Assembly: GCA_016234365.1 (NCBI GenBank)
Contig: JACRER010000033.1
Coordinates: forward strand, 1 to 48,195
Length of the DNA: 48,195 nt
Source of the DNA: Elusimicrobiota bacterium
Lineage (GTDB): Bacteria > Elusimicrobiota > Elusimicrobia > Elusimicrobiales > UBA9959
Direction: 5' to 3'
The first letter of the stretch is position 1. Every line of letters starts with the position of its first letter. Positions 33,368-42,945 of the stretch are shown one piece after another. The position numbers and the translations under genes were made by a program. The notes beneath the pieces are model-generated. The model made no database searches and had not been told where the DNA came from. It was given only the letters and a program-made list of their open reading frames with translations.

Positions 33368-34810
33368 ATGACAGGTTATATTTTTTCCGCGGTCCTCCTG
33401 CTGGCGCCGCCGCTCCAGGCCGTTTTCGACCTGCCGCTGCAGCTGGCTTTCCAGCAGGCCGTGCTGCTTGGCTGCCTGGCCTGGGCCTTACTGCGCCTGC
33501 GCGGCGGCGAGGCCTGCGCCGCCCTTGCCGGACGGGACCGTTATCCGCTTTGGGCCGCCGCCGGCCTGTCCCTGGCCGCGCTCGTGGCCAGCCCGCTGCG
33601 GGGGTATCTCTGGGCCGAGTGGGGAAATTACGCCGCCGGCCTGCTGATCCTGGTGTTCTCTGCCGTGCTGTCGGAAAAAGAGAGGGCGTTTGCCGTGCGT
33701 GCCGCCGCCGCCGGCGCCTGGCTGGTGTTCGCGGCGGCCGTCCTGCAGGCCTTTGTCTTCAAAAACTTCGTCACTTTCCCGCCGCTGACCAACCTCAACG
33801 CGCTGGCTCTTTACGCGGTGATGATGGTGCCGCTGGCGCTGGAGCGCCGCGCGTGGGCGCTGGCCGGCGCCATGGTGATCCTGGTGGTCTGGACGCAGTC
33901 GCTGGGGGCGGCGCTGGCGGGCCTGGCGGCCGCCGGTGCTTACGCTGCCTCGCGGCTGAAGGGCCGGGACCTGCGCGACAACGCCTGGCTCCTTGGGGTG
34001 CTGGGGGCGCTGGGAGTGCTTGTTATCTGGCTGCTGCAGGCCGACTCGGTGGCGGGGCGCCTGGCCTGGTGGCACAGCGCCTGGAAAATGTTCCTGGCCC
34101 GGCCCCTGGGCGGGTTCGGCTATTCGGCGTACACCTGGGTGCAGGCCGGCTTCCAGAGCGCGGGGGTTTTCCGCGAACACTCTATCTATGCGCACAATTA
34201 CTACCTGGAGTTCCTGGCCGAGAACGGGCTGCCGGCTGCGGCGGCCTGGTTCTGGGTGCTTTTCTCCGCGGCAAAAAAAACCCGCGGGCTGGCTAAATTT
34301 TCGGTGATCGCCGCGCTGGCGCACTCGTTCGTGGATTTCGGGCTGTCCGTCCCGGCTAATTTCTGGCTGTTCTGTTTCCTGCTCGGTTCCGGCCTGGAAG
34401 CTCCGTCGGCGCAGGAAAACCGGCCCTGGCCGGTGAAGCCGGTCCTGCTACTTGCGGTGCTGCTGGAAACCGCGCTGTTGTCCCTGTGCTGGCGCGGGCT
34501 GTCTTTCGAGCGGGCCAAAGCGCGCGCCCTGGAAGCCGCGGCCGCCGGGGACCCGGTTCTCGCCGAGGCTGAATTGCGGCCGCAGCTGGCCGGGGGAGCG
34601 TTCCGGCTGCCGGCGCTGGAATTTTTGGGGCGGATAAACCTGACGGCCCGCGATGCCGGGGCCGGATCGGCTTTCTATTTCGAGGCGGCGCTGCTGGAAA
34701 ACCGCTACAGCGCTTTTTCCTGGCGAGCTCTTGAAAGGATCTACGCCGCTTCCGGCAATACCGGCCTCTCGGAGGCGCTGCAGCGGCGCCGCGCGGAGGT
34801 CTTTAAATGA
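33368..34810 (+). CDS. O-antigen-ligase-like membrane protein
   Basis: The 480-aa product has about ten membrane helices and one large loop. The loop block FGYSAYTWVQAGF...HNYYLEFLAENGLPAA, in which a His-Asn-x-x-Leu-E-x-x-A-E-x-G pattern stands out, is the signature of the Wzy_C (WaaL/Wzy/PglL) family. These enzymes transfer or polymerise glycans on lipid carriers, or glycosylate pilins. The C-terminal 100 residues are helical and TPR-like. It follows the pil operon after a terminator, so a pilin glycosyltransferase role is conceivable but not shown. Its stop overlaps the next start. Confidence 0.85.
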   Translation: MTGYIFSAVLLLAPPLQAVFDLPLQLAFQQAVLLGCLAWALLRLRGGEACAALAGRDRYPLWAAAGLSLAALVASPLRGYLWAEWGNYAAGLLILVFSAVLSEKERAFAVRAAAAGAWLVFAAAVLQAFVFKNFVTFPPLTNLNALALYAVMMVPLALERRAWALAGAMVILVVWTQSLGAALAGLAAAGAYAASRLKGRDLRDNAWLLGVLGALGVLVIWLLQADSVAGRLAWWHSAWKMFLARPLGGFGYSAYTWVQAGFQSAGVFREHSIYAHNYYLEFLAENGLPAAAAWFWVLFSAAKKTRGLAKFSVIAALAHSFVDFGLSVPANFWLFCFLLGSGLEAPSAQENRPWPVKPVLLLAVLLETALLSLCWRGLSFERAKARALEAAAAGDPVLAEAELRPQLAGGAFRLPALEFLGRINLTARDAGAGSAFYFEAALLENRYSAFSWRALERIYAASGNTGLSEALQRRRAEVFK

Positions 34811-36441
34811 CCGCAGGCAGGCCCGGCGCGCACGTGCCTTACTTGCTCGGCTTTTTCCTGGCGGCCGCCGTGGCGGCCGGCGGGCTGCGCGGCGACGCCG
34901 GCTGGCTGGTTTTCGGGACCGGGTTCCTGGCCTGGTTCGCCGCTTCCGGGCGGCGGCTGTCCGCGGAAGGCCTTACGGCCCCGGTCCTGTTCTTCGCCTG
35001 GATGGGAGCGGCGGCGGTATTTTCTCCGGACCCTCTAGCTTCGGCCCCGGTCTTTGGCCGGTACGCGCTGCTGGGGCTGGCGTTCTTCGCCGCCTCCTCC
35101 TCCGGAGAGGAAAGCCGCAGCGGGTGGCTGGCGGCGGTCTATGTGCTGGGCGCCGCCGCGGCCGCTGGGCTGCTGGGCCAGCGGCTGGCCGGGCAGCCGC
35201 TGACCGGTTTTATCGGCGGCAATCCTAATTATTCAGCGGCGTTCTGCGCGGCGGCCTTCCCCGCGGCGCTGCTGTCGGCGGCCGCCGGCTCGCACGGCCG
35301 CGAGACAGCGCAGAAGGCGCTCCTCGCGCTGCTGCTGGCGGCCGGGGTGCTGGCTTCCGGTTCGCGCGGCGCGCTGCTGGCCGCGTTCGTGAGCGCGGCC
35401 TCGGGTCTTGCCGCGGCGCGGCGCTGGCGCCTGCTGGCGGCTTTCGCCGTGCTGGCCGTGGGCGCCGCCGCCCTCCTTCCCAGGGAAGGGTGGGAAGGGC
35501 TGTTCAAATTTTCCGACCCTCGCGCGTTCGAGCGGCCCCGCCTGTGGCTGGCCGCCGCCAGGGCCGCCGAGGCCAGCCCCCTCCTGGGCTGGGGGCCCGG
35601 CCTTTTTGTGCGCGCCTTCGAACTTTTTAAATTTCCTTTCTTCGACGGGATCTCTTATTTCGGCCACGGGACGCTGCACGCCCACGGGGAATTGTTTAAC
35701 CTGGCCGCCGAAGCGGGCTTTCCCGCCGCCGTGTTCTTTGCGGCAACGGCCGGCACGGTGCTGCTGCGCCGCGGCACCGGTAACCTGCCGGTAAAACTCT
35801 GCGCCCTCTCGGTCCTGCTGCAGGGGTCGGCCGATATGATATTTTATTCCGGCGCGGTCGGCCTGCTGTATTGGGGCTCGCTGGGATTTGCCTGGCGCGC
35901 CCGGGCCCTGCCCGAAGAGCGGCCGGCCCGCTTGCCGCGCCTGCTCGCGGCGGCGGTTACGCTGGCCCTGCTGGCGCTGCCTTTCGCGGCCGGGTTCGCT
36001 TCGGGCGGCCTGGGGTTTCTGAGGGTTTCCTATCTGGAAGCGCGTTCCGGCGGCGGCCCTTTTCTTGCGCGGGCGCTGCTGGCTTTTTCGGAAGCCGCGG
36101 AGCCGTTCAACCCTTTCCCCGCCGAGGCCGAAGGCCGGCTGCGGATGGCGGCCAAAGACCTTGCCGGCGCCGAACTGGCCTTCTCCAGGGCGCTGCGCCT
36201 GGAACCCGGATTCGCCGCCGCCGGTTTTGGCCTGGCGTCCGTCTACGCCGCCTCGGGAAACAGGAAAGACGCCTGCCAACTGCTGGCCGGCCTCGAAAAA
36301 AAGTATCCTGAAGGACCGGAGTCGGAATATCAGAAGAGGCTTTTAAGTTACGACGAGGCTGCGGCGAAAGAACTGAAAAAAGAAATATGCGGGAACAGGA
36401 AAACTGGCGGCGCTACTGCGCCTGGCCGGAAAACGCGCTGA
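34807..36441 (+). CDS. Second O-antigen-ligase-like protein with C-terminal TPR
   Basis: The 544-aa product has many membrane helices and a Wzy_C-type loop (GWGPGLFVRAFELFKF...HAHGELFNLAAEAGFP). A C-terminal TPR pair (ELAFSRALRLEPGFAAAGFG, then ASVYAASG) is followed by a basic tail that overlaps the next gene by 55 nt. The first ligase-like protein is adjacent and they share family and layout, but the visible sequence is divergent, so recent duplication is unlikely. Confidence 0.85.
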   Translation: MTAGRPGAHVPYLLGFFLAAAVAAGGLRGDAGWLVFGTGFLAWFAASGRRLSAEGLTAPVLFFAWMGAAAVFSPDPLASAPVFGRYALLGLAFFAASSSGEESRSGWLAAVYVLGAAAAAGLLGQRLAGQPLTGFIGGNPNYSAAFCAAAFPAALLSAAAGSHGRETAQKALLALLLAAGVLASGSRGALLAAFVSAASGLAAARRWRLLAAFAVLAVGAAALLPREGWEGLFKFSDPRAFERPRLWLAAARAAEASPLLGWGPGLFVRAFELFKFPFFDGISYFGHGTLHAHGELFNLAAEAGFPAAVFFAATAGTVLLRRGTGNLPVKLCALSVLLQGSADMIFYSGAVGLLYWGSLGFAWRARALPEERPARLPRLLAAAVTLALLALPFAAGFASGGLGFLRVSYLEARSGGGPFLARALLAFSEAAEPFNPFPAEAEGRLRMAAKDLAGAELAFSRALRLEPGFAAAGFGLASVYAASGNRKDACQLLAGLEKKYPEGPESEYQKRLLSYDEAAAKELKKEICGNRKTGGATAPGRKTR

Positions 36442-37538
36442 GCGGCAACGATGCCGCGCTGCTGAAAGACGGGGAAGAAGCTTTCTCCGCCATGCAGGCC
36501 GCCATAGGCGGCGCCCGGGATCTTATCCTGCTGGAGTTCTACGCCTTCGCCGACGATTCCATAGGCCGGGCCTTCGGCGACCTGCTCAAAGAGAAGGCGC
36601 GCGAGGGCGTGGCGGTTTACCTTATCTACGATTCCGTAGGCTCCATCCTTACCGACCGGGATTTTTTCCTGGAGCTGGCCGCCGCGGGGGTTAAGGTGGC
36701 GGAATTCCGCCCCGTGATCTTCTGGAAACCTTATTGGAACTGGATAAAGCGCGACCACCGCAAGACGGTCTGCGTGGACGGCCGCGCCTTCGTGGGCGGA
36801 TTCAACATAACCGAATACGACGCCCCGCGGTCCATCGGCGGCCGCGGCTGGAAGGACGCGGCGGTGGAAGTGCGCGGCCCGGCCGTGGCCGAGATAGAGA
36901 AGATCTTCCGGGAGGCCTGGGAGGCCTCTACGCCGGTAACCGGGGAGAAAGTTCCCGGCCCGGCCCCGGCGGCGCGCCCGGAGAGCGGCGATAAGCCCGT
37001 TTCGGTGCTTTCGGCCAACGGCATCCGCAGCGTGCGTTCCATCCGCCGCAACTACCGCTACGCCATAGACCGCGCGCGCGAGTATATCTACATCACCAAC
37101 GCCTACTTCCTGCCGGACCGGCTGGTTTACCGCCGGCTGGCGCAGGCCGCCCGCCGCGGCGTGGACGTGCGCGTAATAGCGCCCGGCGACACCGACCACC
37201 CGTACGTGCGCTGGGCTTCCTGGGCCAGGTACGCGCATCTCATCCGCAATGGCGTGCGCATCTACGAATGGCAGGGGCCGATACTGCATTCCAAGACGGC
37301 CGTTATCGACGGTATCTGGTCCTCCGTCGGCAGCCACAACCTCGACCACCGCAGCCTGCATTACAACCTGGAGCTGGACGTTAACGTGTATGACCCGGCC
37401 TTCGGCGCAGCGCTGACGCGCGCCTTCCGCGAGGACCTTAAAGGGTCCAGGCTGGTGACACTGGCCGAGGTGCGCGGCCGGCCGTGGACGGCCAAGCTCG
37501 CTTCCAAACTTCTTTACCTGTTCCGCTCATGGCTCTAA
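36387..37538 (+). CDS. Phospholipase-D-fold protein, cardiolipin synthase type
   Basis: The 383-aa product has two HKD motifs: H124-x-K126-x4-D131 in HRKTVCVDGRAFVGGFNI, and H301-x-K303-x4-D308 in LHSKTAVIDGIWSSVGSHN. LILLEFYAFADDSIG and NLDHRSLHYNLELDVN are typical of cardiolipin synthases, which join two phosphatidylglycerols. No N-terminal membrane helices are present, as in ClsB-like members. The start lies inside the preceding gene; RBS-like GGAG is not evident, so translation may be coupled. Confidence 0.88.
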   Translation: MREQENWRRYCAWPENALSGNDAALLKDGEEAFSAMQAAIGGARDLILLEFYAFADDSIGRAFGDLLKEKAREGVAVYLIYDSVGSILTDRDFFLELAAAGVKVAEFRPVIFWKPYWNWIKRDHRKTVCVDGRAFVGGFNITEYDAPRSIGGRGWKDAAVEVRGPAVAEIEKIFREAWEASTPVTGEKVPGPAPAARPESGDKPVSVLSANGIRSVRSIRRNYRYAIDRAREYIYITNAYFLPDRLVYRRLAQAARRGVDVRVIAPGDTDHPYVRWASWARYAHLIRNGVRIYEWQGPILHSKTAVIDGIWSSVGSHNLDHRSLHYNLELDVNVYDPAFGAALTRAFREDLKGSRLVTLAEVRGRPWTAKLASKLLYLFRSWL

Positions 37539-38932
37539 AATACCTCGTCTGCCTGCTCTTGGCCTTTCCGGCGGCCCTGCCCGCGCAGGACGGGGCCCCC
37601 GCGCCGGAGAACGCACGGGCTTCCGAGGTTTCTTCCGTGCGGGACAAACTGATGACGAGTCTTTTTTTCCGCGGCGAACTGGCGGACATGGTAATTTCCG
37701 CTGGGATGGCGGGTAAATTCGTGGACCTGGCCGGCCTGGAGACCAACGCGGAGACGCGTGGCGCGCTGCTGGCCTGGATAAAAAAGAACCCGGCCGAGGC
37801 CGCCGAGGTATACCTGCACCTGCGCGGCGGCGGCACGGCTCCGGGCCGGGCGGAGATCTACAAGACCACCTGGGAGCTGAATTCCAATTTTGTCTCGCTC
37901 ATAAAGAGCCTCAACGCGGCCGCCGGCAATAAGGCCGCGCCGGGTGAGGAGCTGGAGCTGGCGGCCCGTCGGCTGTACGAAGGCCCTCAGGCCGAGGCCG
38001 GGGCCGCCCCGGTAACCTCCGGCGGCGGCCGCGGCGGGACCGATTTTTTTTCCGGCGCCTACGCCGACATGAAACTCAATAAGGCCGGGCTCGGCCGGGA
38101 GGTGGCCTCGGCCGGGGCCTGGCTGGACGCCCTGCGGGGTCCTTCGGGAAAGGGCCCGGAGGGGCTTGAGAAAGAATTTTCCGCGGCGCTGGCCAGGTAC
38201 GCCGCTTTCGTGACGGCCGCCTCTTCGGTAAAGGGGCGCTCGGTAGTTACGGAGGAGGAATCCAAGGGGCTGGAGGCGGGCCGTGCCGCGCTGCGGTTCA
38301 GCCTTGCCGCCGTGGCGCTGCGCTCGCGCGCCCAGGACCTGGACGGGATAGCCGCCGCGCTGGCTGGCGCCGGCGCCGGCGGTGAGCCGGGCCTGGCGGA
38401 GCTGAACTCCGATCTCGCCTCGCTGCGCAACGGCCTGCGCTCGCGCGCCGCCGGGATAGAGGAAGGGGGCGTGCCGTTCGGCGGCCTTGGCGCGCTGGCC
38501 CGCGCCTCGGAGAAAGAATTCTCGTCGCTCTATTTGCGGTATTCCGCCTATAACGGCCTGCTGGCGCTGAAGCGGCTGCGGCCGCGCGGGTTCTCCTGCC
38601 TGTATGACTACGTTATGTTCCGCTACCTGGCGGCGTTTTTCCCCGGCTCCCCGTACCCGGCGGCCGCGGCGGAACTTTTGGGTTCAACCGCGGCGCTGGA
38701 CCGCGCGCTGGGCGCCGTAGGGCGCGGCGATATGGCCGCCGGCCTGGAGCTGGCCGGAGAAAACATAGAGGCGTTGGCGCAGGCGGGGCGCACGGCCGCC
38801 GCCGCTTCCGCGTTCAACCGCGGAGCGCAGTTCTTCCAGTGGGGGATGTTCTTCAGGCCCGTGGAGTACGACGCGGGCTCGCGCCGCGTTTTTTTCGCTC
38901 TTCCTGAAATTGCGGCCGGCCGGCCGCGGTAG
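37529..38932 (+). CDS. Exported helical protein of unknown function
   Basis: No family is recognised. The 467-aa product has a Sec signal peptide (ALKYLVCLLLAFPAALPAQ), then an Ala/Leu-rich, mostly helical body with one Gly-rich linker at about 168-180 (TSGGGRGGTDFFSG). The start at 37529 overlaps the preceding stop by 10 nt and gives the signal peptide; an earlier ATG in frame would bury it. It ends the five-gene envelope cluster and may act with the glycan or lipid enzymes there. Confidence 0.7.
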   Translation: MALKYLVCLLLAFPAALPAQDGAPAPENARASEVSSVRDKLMTSLFFRGELADMVISAGMAGKFVDLAGLETNAETRGALLAWIKKNPAEAAEVYLHLRGGGTAPGRAEIYKTTWELNSNFVSLIKSLNAAAGNKAAPGEELELAARRLYEGPQAEAGAAPVTSGGGRGGTDFFSGAYADMKLNKAGLGREVASAGAWLDALRGPSGKGPEGLEKEFSAALARYAAFVTAASSVKGRSVVTEEESKGLEAGRAALRFSLAAVALRSRAQDLDGIAAALAGAGAGGEPGLAELNSDLASLRNGLRSRAAGIEEGGVPFGGLGALARASEKEFSSLYLRYSAYNGLLALKRLRPRGFSCLYDYVMFRYLAAFFPGSPYPAAAAELLGSTAALDRALGAVGRGDMAAGLELAGENIEALAQAGRTAAAASAFNRGAQFFQWGMFFRPVEYDAGSRRVFFALPEIAAGRPR

Positions 38933-38935
38933 GAA

Positions 38936-39355
38936 CTAGGGGACCTGCTTCAGCAGGTCCAGGATCTCAAGGTCGCTCTTGTAAGCCAGGTATTTTTCCG
39001 CGTCCGCCAGCGGGCACCAGCGCACGTCCAGGACCTCGTCGGGAGTGCGCGGCACACCGTCGCCGCCCACCCGCCGCATCAAAAACCAGCGCACGTCCTT
39101 GCGCACCTGCGCGCCGTTCCGCTCGAAATAGTATTCGGCCGTGTAAAGCGGGGAGGCTATCTCGCAGTCCCACCCCGTTTCCTCCGTCACTTCCCGGCCC
39201 GCGGCCGCCTCGGGAGTCTCGCCGGGCTCGATATGGCCCTTGGGAAAGGTCCACACCTCTTCGCCCTTGAGGTTGCGCATCCGGATCAGCAGCAAATTAC
39301 CGTCTTCCAGTATGACGCCGCCGGCCGAATGTTCCCTCTTAAATTCTTCGGTCAT
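38936..39355 (-). CDS. NUDIX hydrolase
   Basis: The 139-aa product has a perfect Nudix box at 40-62: G40, five residues, E46, seven residues, REVTEETGW. The overall pattern (SAGGVILEDGNLLLIRMRN, TFPKGHIEPGET) is close to the diadenosine-tetraphosphatase and NTP-pyrophosphatase type; the substrate is unknown. It follows uvrD by 6 nt on the same strand. Its 3' end contains a perfect 8-bp hairpin (38942-38957), and it converges with the preceding gene with only 3 nt between stops. Confidence 0.92.
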   Translation of the reverse strand: MTEEFKREHSAGGVILEDGNLLLIRMRNLKGEEVWTFPKGHIEPGETPEAAAGREVTEETGWDCEIASPLYTAEYYFERNGAQVRKDVRWFLMRRVGGDGVPRTPDEVLDVRWCPLADAEKYLAYKSDLEILDLLKQVP

Positions 39356-39361
39356 GGTTTC

Positions 39362-41554
39362 CTAGATGGGCTGCAGCGGCGCGTATTTCAGCATGAACGT
39401 CTGCCGCACGCCGGAGTCGAAAACGACCGTGACCTTGGCCAGCTCGCCGGAGCCGATCATGTCCACTACGCGGCCGGGGCCGTGGATGGGGTGCATCACC
39501 TTGCGGCCTTTGCCCACGCGCGGCATGGAGGCTGGCGGCGTATAGGAGGCTATCACCTGCACGTCCTCCTCGCCGTGGCGCGGCGCGGTTTCCTTGGCCA
39601 CCTTGCTTTCAAAGATGAAGCGGGACGCCAGGTTGGGATAGGTGGTGCCGTACACGCGGCGCGTATTGGCCCAGGTGAGGAAAAGTTTCTCGCGGGCGCG
39701 CGTCATGCCCACGTAAGCCAGGCGCCGCTCCTCCTCCAGGTCTTCCTCGGAGGAATTGGCGGCGTTGATGGGGAAAAGGTTCTCTTCCAGGCCGGTCAGG
39801 AACACCGCCGGGAATTCCAGGCCCTTGGCCAGGTGCACGGTCATCAGCGTGACGGCGTGCGTGTCGGTGTTCATGGCGTCCAGCTGGCTGGCCAGCATTA
39901 CGTCTTCCAGGTATTTATGCAGGGTGGGCGCCTGGCCGTCCTTGGCGCTGCGCTCCTCGAATTCTTTCACGGCGTTGACGAGTTCCTGCAGGTTGCCCAG
40001 CCGGGCCAGCGATTCCTGCGGGTCCTTCTCGGCCTCGTCCTCCACCATTTTCCAGTAGCCGGAGTTGGTAAGCACTTTTTCCAGCATCCCCGAGGGCGTG
40101 GCGCTGAACAGGTCCGACTTCACGCCCTCCAGCAGGTCCAGGAATTCCTTGATGCCGCGGCGGGCGGTGGAGGTGATGTCCGGTATCTGCTCGGCCGAAA
40201 GCAGGGCGTCGTAGAGGGGCATCTCTTTCTGGCGGGAGAAGCTCATCACGCGGTCCTGGGCTGTTTTGCCTATGCCGCGCGCCGGCACGTTGAGCACGCG
40301 CAGCAGGCTCACGGTGTCGCCGGGGTTGATGAGGAGCTTCAGGTAGGCCAGCGTGTCCTTGATCTCCTTGCGCTCGTAGAAGCGCATGGAGCCTATCAGG
40401 CGGTAGGGGATGCGCCGGGTGCGGCAGGCCTCTTCGAAAGAGCGGCTCTGCGCGTTGGTGCGGTAGAAGACGGCGATATCGTTGTAGCCCAGCCCGCCGC
40501 GGCCGGTCAGGTCGCGGATGGCCTCCGCCACGCCGCGCGCCTCGTCCGTCTCGTTATGGTGTTCCATAACTTCAGGCGGGTCGCCGTGCTCCGCCTTGGT
40601 CCAGAGGTTCTTGGGACGGCGGTTGCGGTTGTGCTTGATGACCTCGTTGGCGGCGTGCAGGATGCGCGCGGTGGAGCGGTAATTCTGTTCCAGCACCACG
40701 GTATTGGCGTCGGGGAAATCCTTTTCGAACTCCATGATGTTGCGGATGTCGGCGCCGCGCCAGCCGTAAACGCTCTGGTCGGGGTCTCCCACCACGGTTA
40801 GGTTGCGGTGCTTGGCGGAAAGGGTTTTAACCAGCACGTACTGGGCGTGGTTGGTGTCCTGGTACTCGTCCACCAGGATGTACTGGAAGTTCTCCTGGAA
40901 ATACTCGCGGATCTCGTCTTTTTCCTTGAGCAGTTCCACGGTCTTCACTATCAGGTCGCCGAAGTCCAGCGCGCCGGCTTCGGTGAGCTTTTTCTTGTAG
41001 CGGTGGTATATCTGCGCGGCCTTCAGGCGGGAGGGGTCGTTCACCGCCTGGGCGTTGATAAGGTAGCTCTGCGCGTCCAGCAAGTCGTCCTTGGCGCGGG
41101 AAATGATGCTGAGATACATGGAGGCTTTGTTCTTTTCCGCCTCGAAGCCGAGCTCCTCCATGGCCAGGTTGATCAGTTTCTTCTGGTCGTCGTCGTCGTA
41201 GATCACGAATTCCGGCTTTACGCCTATAAGGCGCCCGTGAGCGCGCAGGATGCGCGCGCCCAGCGCGTGGAAGGTGTGGATCCACATGCCGCCGGAATAT
41301 GGCACCAGTTTGCCCACGCGGTGCTGCATCTCCTGCGAGGCCTTGTTGGTGAAGGTGATGGCGAGGATGCGCGTGGGGGAAACGCCGGAGGCTATGAGCA
41401 GCGCTATCTTGGAGGTGAGCGTCTTGGTCTTGCCGGTGCCGGCGCCGGCCAGTATCAGCAGCGGGCTCGCGAAATACTGCACGGCCTCCTCCTGCTTGGG
41501 GTTGAGGCCGAGCTTGGGCAGCAGCGTGGGGTTAAGGTTCAGGTCGAGGCTCAC
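39362..41554 (-). CDS. UvrD/PcrA-type DNA helicase
   Basis: This 730-aa SF1A helicase has Walker A AGAGTGKT (36-43) and motif II VDEYQDTNHAQY. Motif III VVGDPDQSVYGWRGAD, motif IV LEQNYRST and motif VI YVGMTRARE are all present. The C-terminal VMHPIHGPGRVVDMIG is the Tudor-like tail of PcrA. It unwinds DNA in excision repair and removes stalled complexes. The start is GTG with no Shine-Dalgarno; TATAAA ends 9 nt before it, so the mRNA may be almost leaderless. Confidence 0.95.
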   Translation of the reverse strand: MSLDLNLNPTLLPKLGLNPKQEEAVQYFASPLLILAGAGTGKTKTLTSKIALLIASGVSPTRILAITFTNKASQEMQHRVGKLVPYSGGMWIHTFHALGARILRAHGRLIGVKPEFVIYDDDDQKKLINLAMEELGFEAEKNKASMYLSIISRAKDDLLDAQSYLINAQAVNDPSRLKAAQIYHRYKKKLTEAGALDFGDLIVKTVELLKEKDEIREYFQENFQYILVDEYQDTNHAQYVLVKTLSAKHRNLTVVGDPDQSVYGWRGADIRNIMEFEKDFPDANTVVLEQNYRSTARILHAANEVIKHNRNRRPKNLWTKAEHGDPPEVMEHHNETDEARGVAEAIRDLTGRGGLGYNDIAVFYRTNAQSRSFEEACRTRRIPYRLIGSMRFYERKEIKDTLAYLKLLINPGDTVSLLRVLNVPARGIGKTAQDRVMSFSRQKEMPLYDALLSAEQIPDITSTARRGIKEFLDLLEGVKSDLFSATPSGMLEKVLTNSGYWKMVEDEAEKDPQESLARLGNLQELVNAVKEFEERSAKDGQAPTLHKYLEDVMLASQLDAMNTDTHAVTLMTVHLAKGLEFPAVFLTGLEENLFPINAANSSEEDLEEERRLAYVGMTRAREKLFLTWANTRRVYGTTYPNLASRFIFESKVAKETAPRHGEEDVQVIASYTPPASMPRVGKGRKVMHPIHGPGRVVDMIGSGELAKVTVVFDSGVRQTFMLKYAPLQPI

Positions 41555-41640
41555 AAAGAAGATTTTATAATTTTGGGAGCGGCTTGTGGGCCGGGCTACG
41601 GCCGCCGCTTTTTTGTATCATAGGCGGTAGGGCGTCCTTT

Positions 41641-42882
41641 ATGACCAAAGAAAGACTGAATGAATTCTTCGCGGCCGAGGAGGTGTCCGGCGAACGCAAG
41701 ATCAACCGCGTGCGACTGGCCTTCCTGGGGGTATTCCTCGTCAACGAGTTCCTCAACTACTACGCGTTCGGCGTGGTGGAGTACCGCCTGCATGCGCGCG
41801 CCGTGTGGCTCACGCTGGCCTGGCTGGCCTACGCCGTGGCCGCCTGGTACGCGGTCAACCGCCGCGGCCTCTACGCGAGGCCGCTCAAATACGTTTCCGC
41901 CTCGGCCGACGCTTTTTTCCTTACGCTGGTCATAGTGCTGGTGGAGGGGAACAACGGCCCGCTGGTTCCCCTGTATTACATCCTTATCGTAGGCTGCGCG
42001 CTGCGCTACAGCAACCGCGCCATCCTGGCCGCGGCGGGTTTTTCCGCGCTGGGCTACGCCGCCGTGTGGCGGACCTCCTACGCCAACCCGCAACTTACGC
42101 CCATCCCGGCCTACGCCGCCGTGATCCACATGCTCATCATGGCCATGATGGGGGTTTTTGCCGCTTATGCGGTGCGCAAAATGCGCGGCTTGGTGCTTAA
42201 ATTCGCGGAGAACTTCCTGCGCCGGCAGCTGGCCGAGGGGGCGCTGTCGCGCTACGTTTCCCACCAGGTGGCCAGCAAGATCCTGGCCTCGCCCGACGGC
42301 GGCGCGGCCATGGGCGAAGGCCGGCGCACGCACGCGGCCGTGCTGATCTCCGATATCCGCGGCTTCACGCCCCTGTCCGAGGCTATGGACCCTGGCGAAC
42401 TGGTAAAACTGCTCAACGCCTACTTCGGCCGCATGGTGGACGTGGTCTTCCGCCACGAGGGCACGTTGGACAAGTTCGTGGGGGACGCGCTGATAGTGGT
42501 GTTCAACGACCCGCTGGAGCAGCCGGACGCCGAGCGGCGCGCCGTGGCCTGCGCCGCCGAGATGCGGCAAGAAGTGGAGGCTTTCAACAAGGACCAGGCC
42601 GCGGCCGGTGCGCGGACGCTGGGCGTGGGGATAGGCGTGCATTGCGGCCCGGTGGTGGCAGGCAACGTGGGCTCGCAGTCGCGCATGGACTACACGGTGA
42701 TGGGCGACACGGTCAATTTCGCCTCGCGCCTGCAGGGCAAGGCCCCGGCCGGCGCGGTGTATGTTTCGGCCGCAATAAAAGGCCGGACCGGGGCGGACTA
42801 CGTTTACGCCAGCGTGGGGAAAATGGAATTCAAGGGCTACAAGGAACCGGCCGAAGTGTTCGAGCTCGCACCCGCGGTGTAG
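41641..42882 (+). CDS. Membrane class III adenylate/guanylate cyclase
   Basis: The 413-aa product has an N-terminal domain with about five to six membrane helices (20-195), then a linker (RRQLAEGALSRYVSHQVASK) and a class III cyclase domain. Metal-binding Asp238 lies in LISDIRGFTPLSE and Asp282 in KFVGDALIVVFND. MDYTVMGDTVNFASRLQ holds the transition-state and base-recognition region. The product is probably cAMP. The start at 41641 excludes a shorter-supported upstream ATG at 41584. The membrane part recalls sensory domains of unknown ligand. Confidence 0.9.
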   Translation: MTKERLNEFFAAEEVSGERKINRVRLAFLGVFLVNEFLNYYAFGVVEYRLHARAVWLTLAWLAYAVAAWYAVNRRGLYARPLKYVSASADAFFLTLVIVLVEGNNGPLVPLYYILIVGCALRYSNRAILAAAGFSALGYAAVWRTSYANPQLTPIPAYAAVIHMLIMAMMGVFAAYAVRKMRGLVLKFAENFLRRQLAEGALSRYVSHQVASKILASPDGGAAMGEGRRTHAAVLISDIRGFTPLSEAMDPGELVKLLNAYFGRMVDVVFRHEGTLDKFVGDALIVVFNDPLEQPDAERRAVACAAEMRQEVEAFNKDQAAAGARTLGVGIGVHCGPVVAGNVGSQSRMDYTVMGDTVNFASRLQGKAPAGAVYVSAAIKGRTGADYVYASVGKMEFKGYKEPAEVFELAPAV

Positions 42883-42900
42883 CGCCGTGGCCGACAAAAG

Positions 42901-42932
42901 AAAAACCCGCCAAGCGGCGGGTTTTCTTTTTT
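42901..42932. terminator. Bidirectional terminator between cyclase and ychF
   Basis: AAAACCCGCC (42901-42910) and GGCGGGTTTT (42915-42924) enclose a 4-nt loop, with CTTTTTTT after it on the plus strand and T-rich sequence on the minus strand. Confidence 0.9.
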
Positions 42933-42945
42933 TGAGGCCGGAAGG

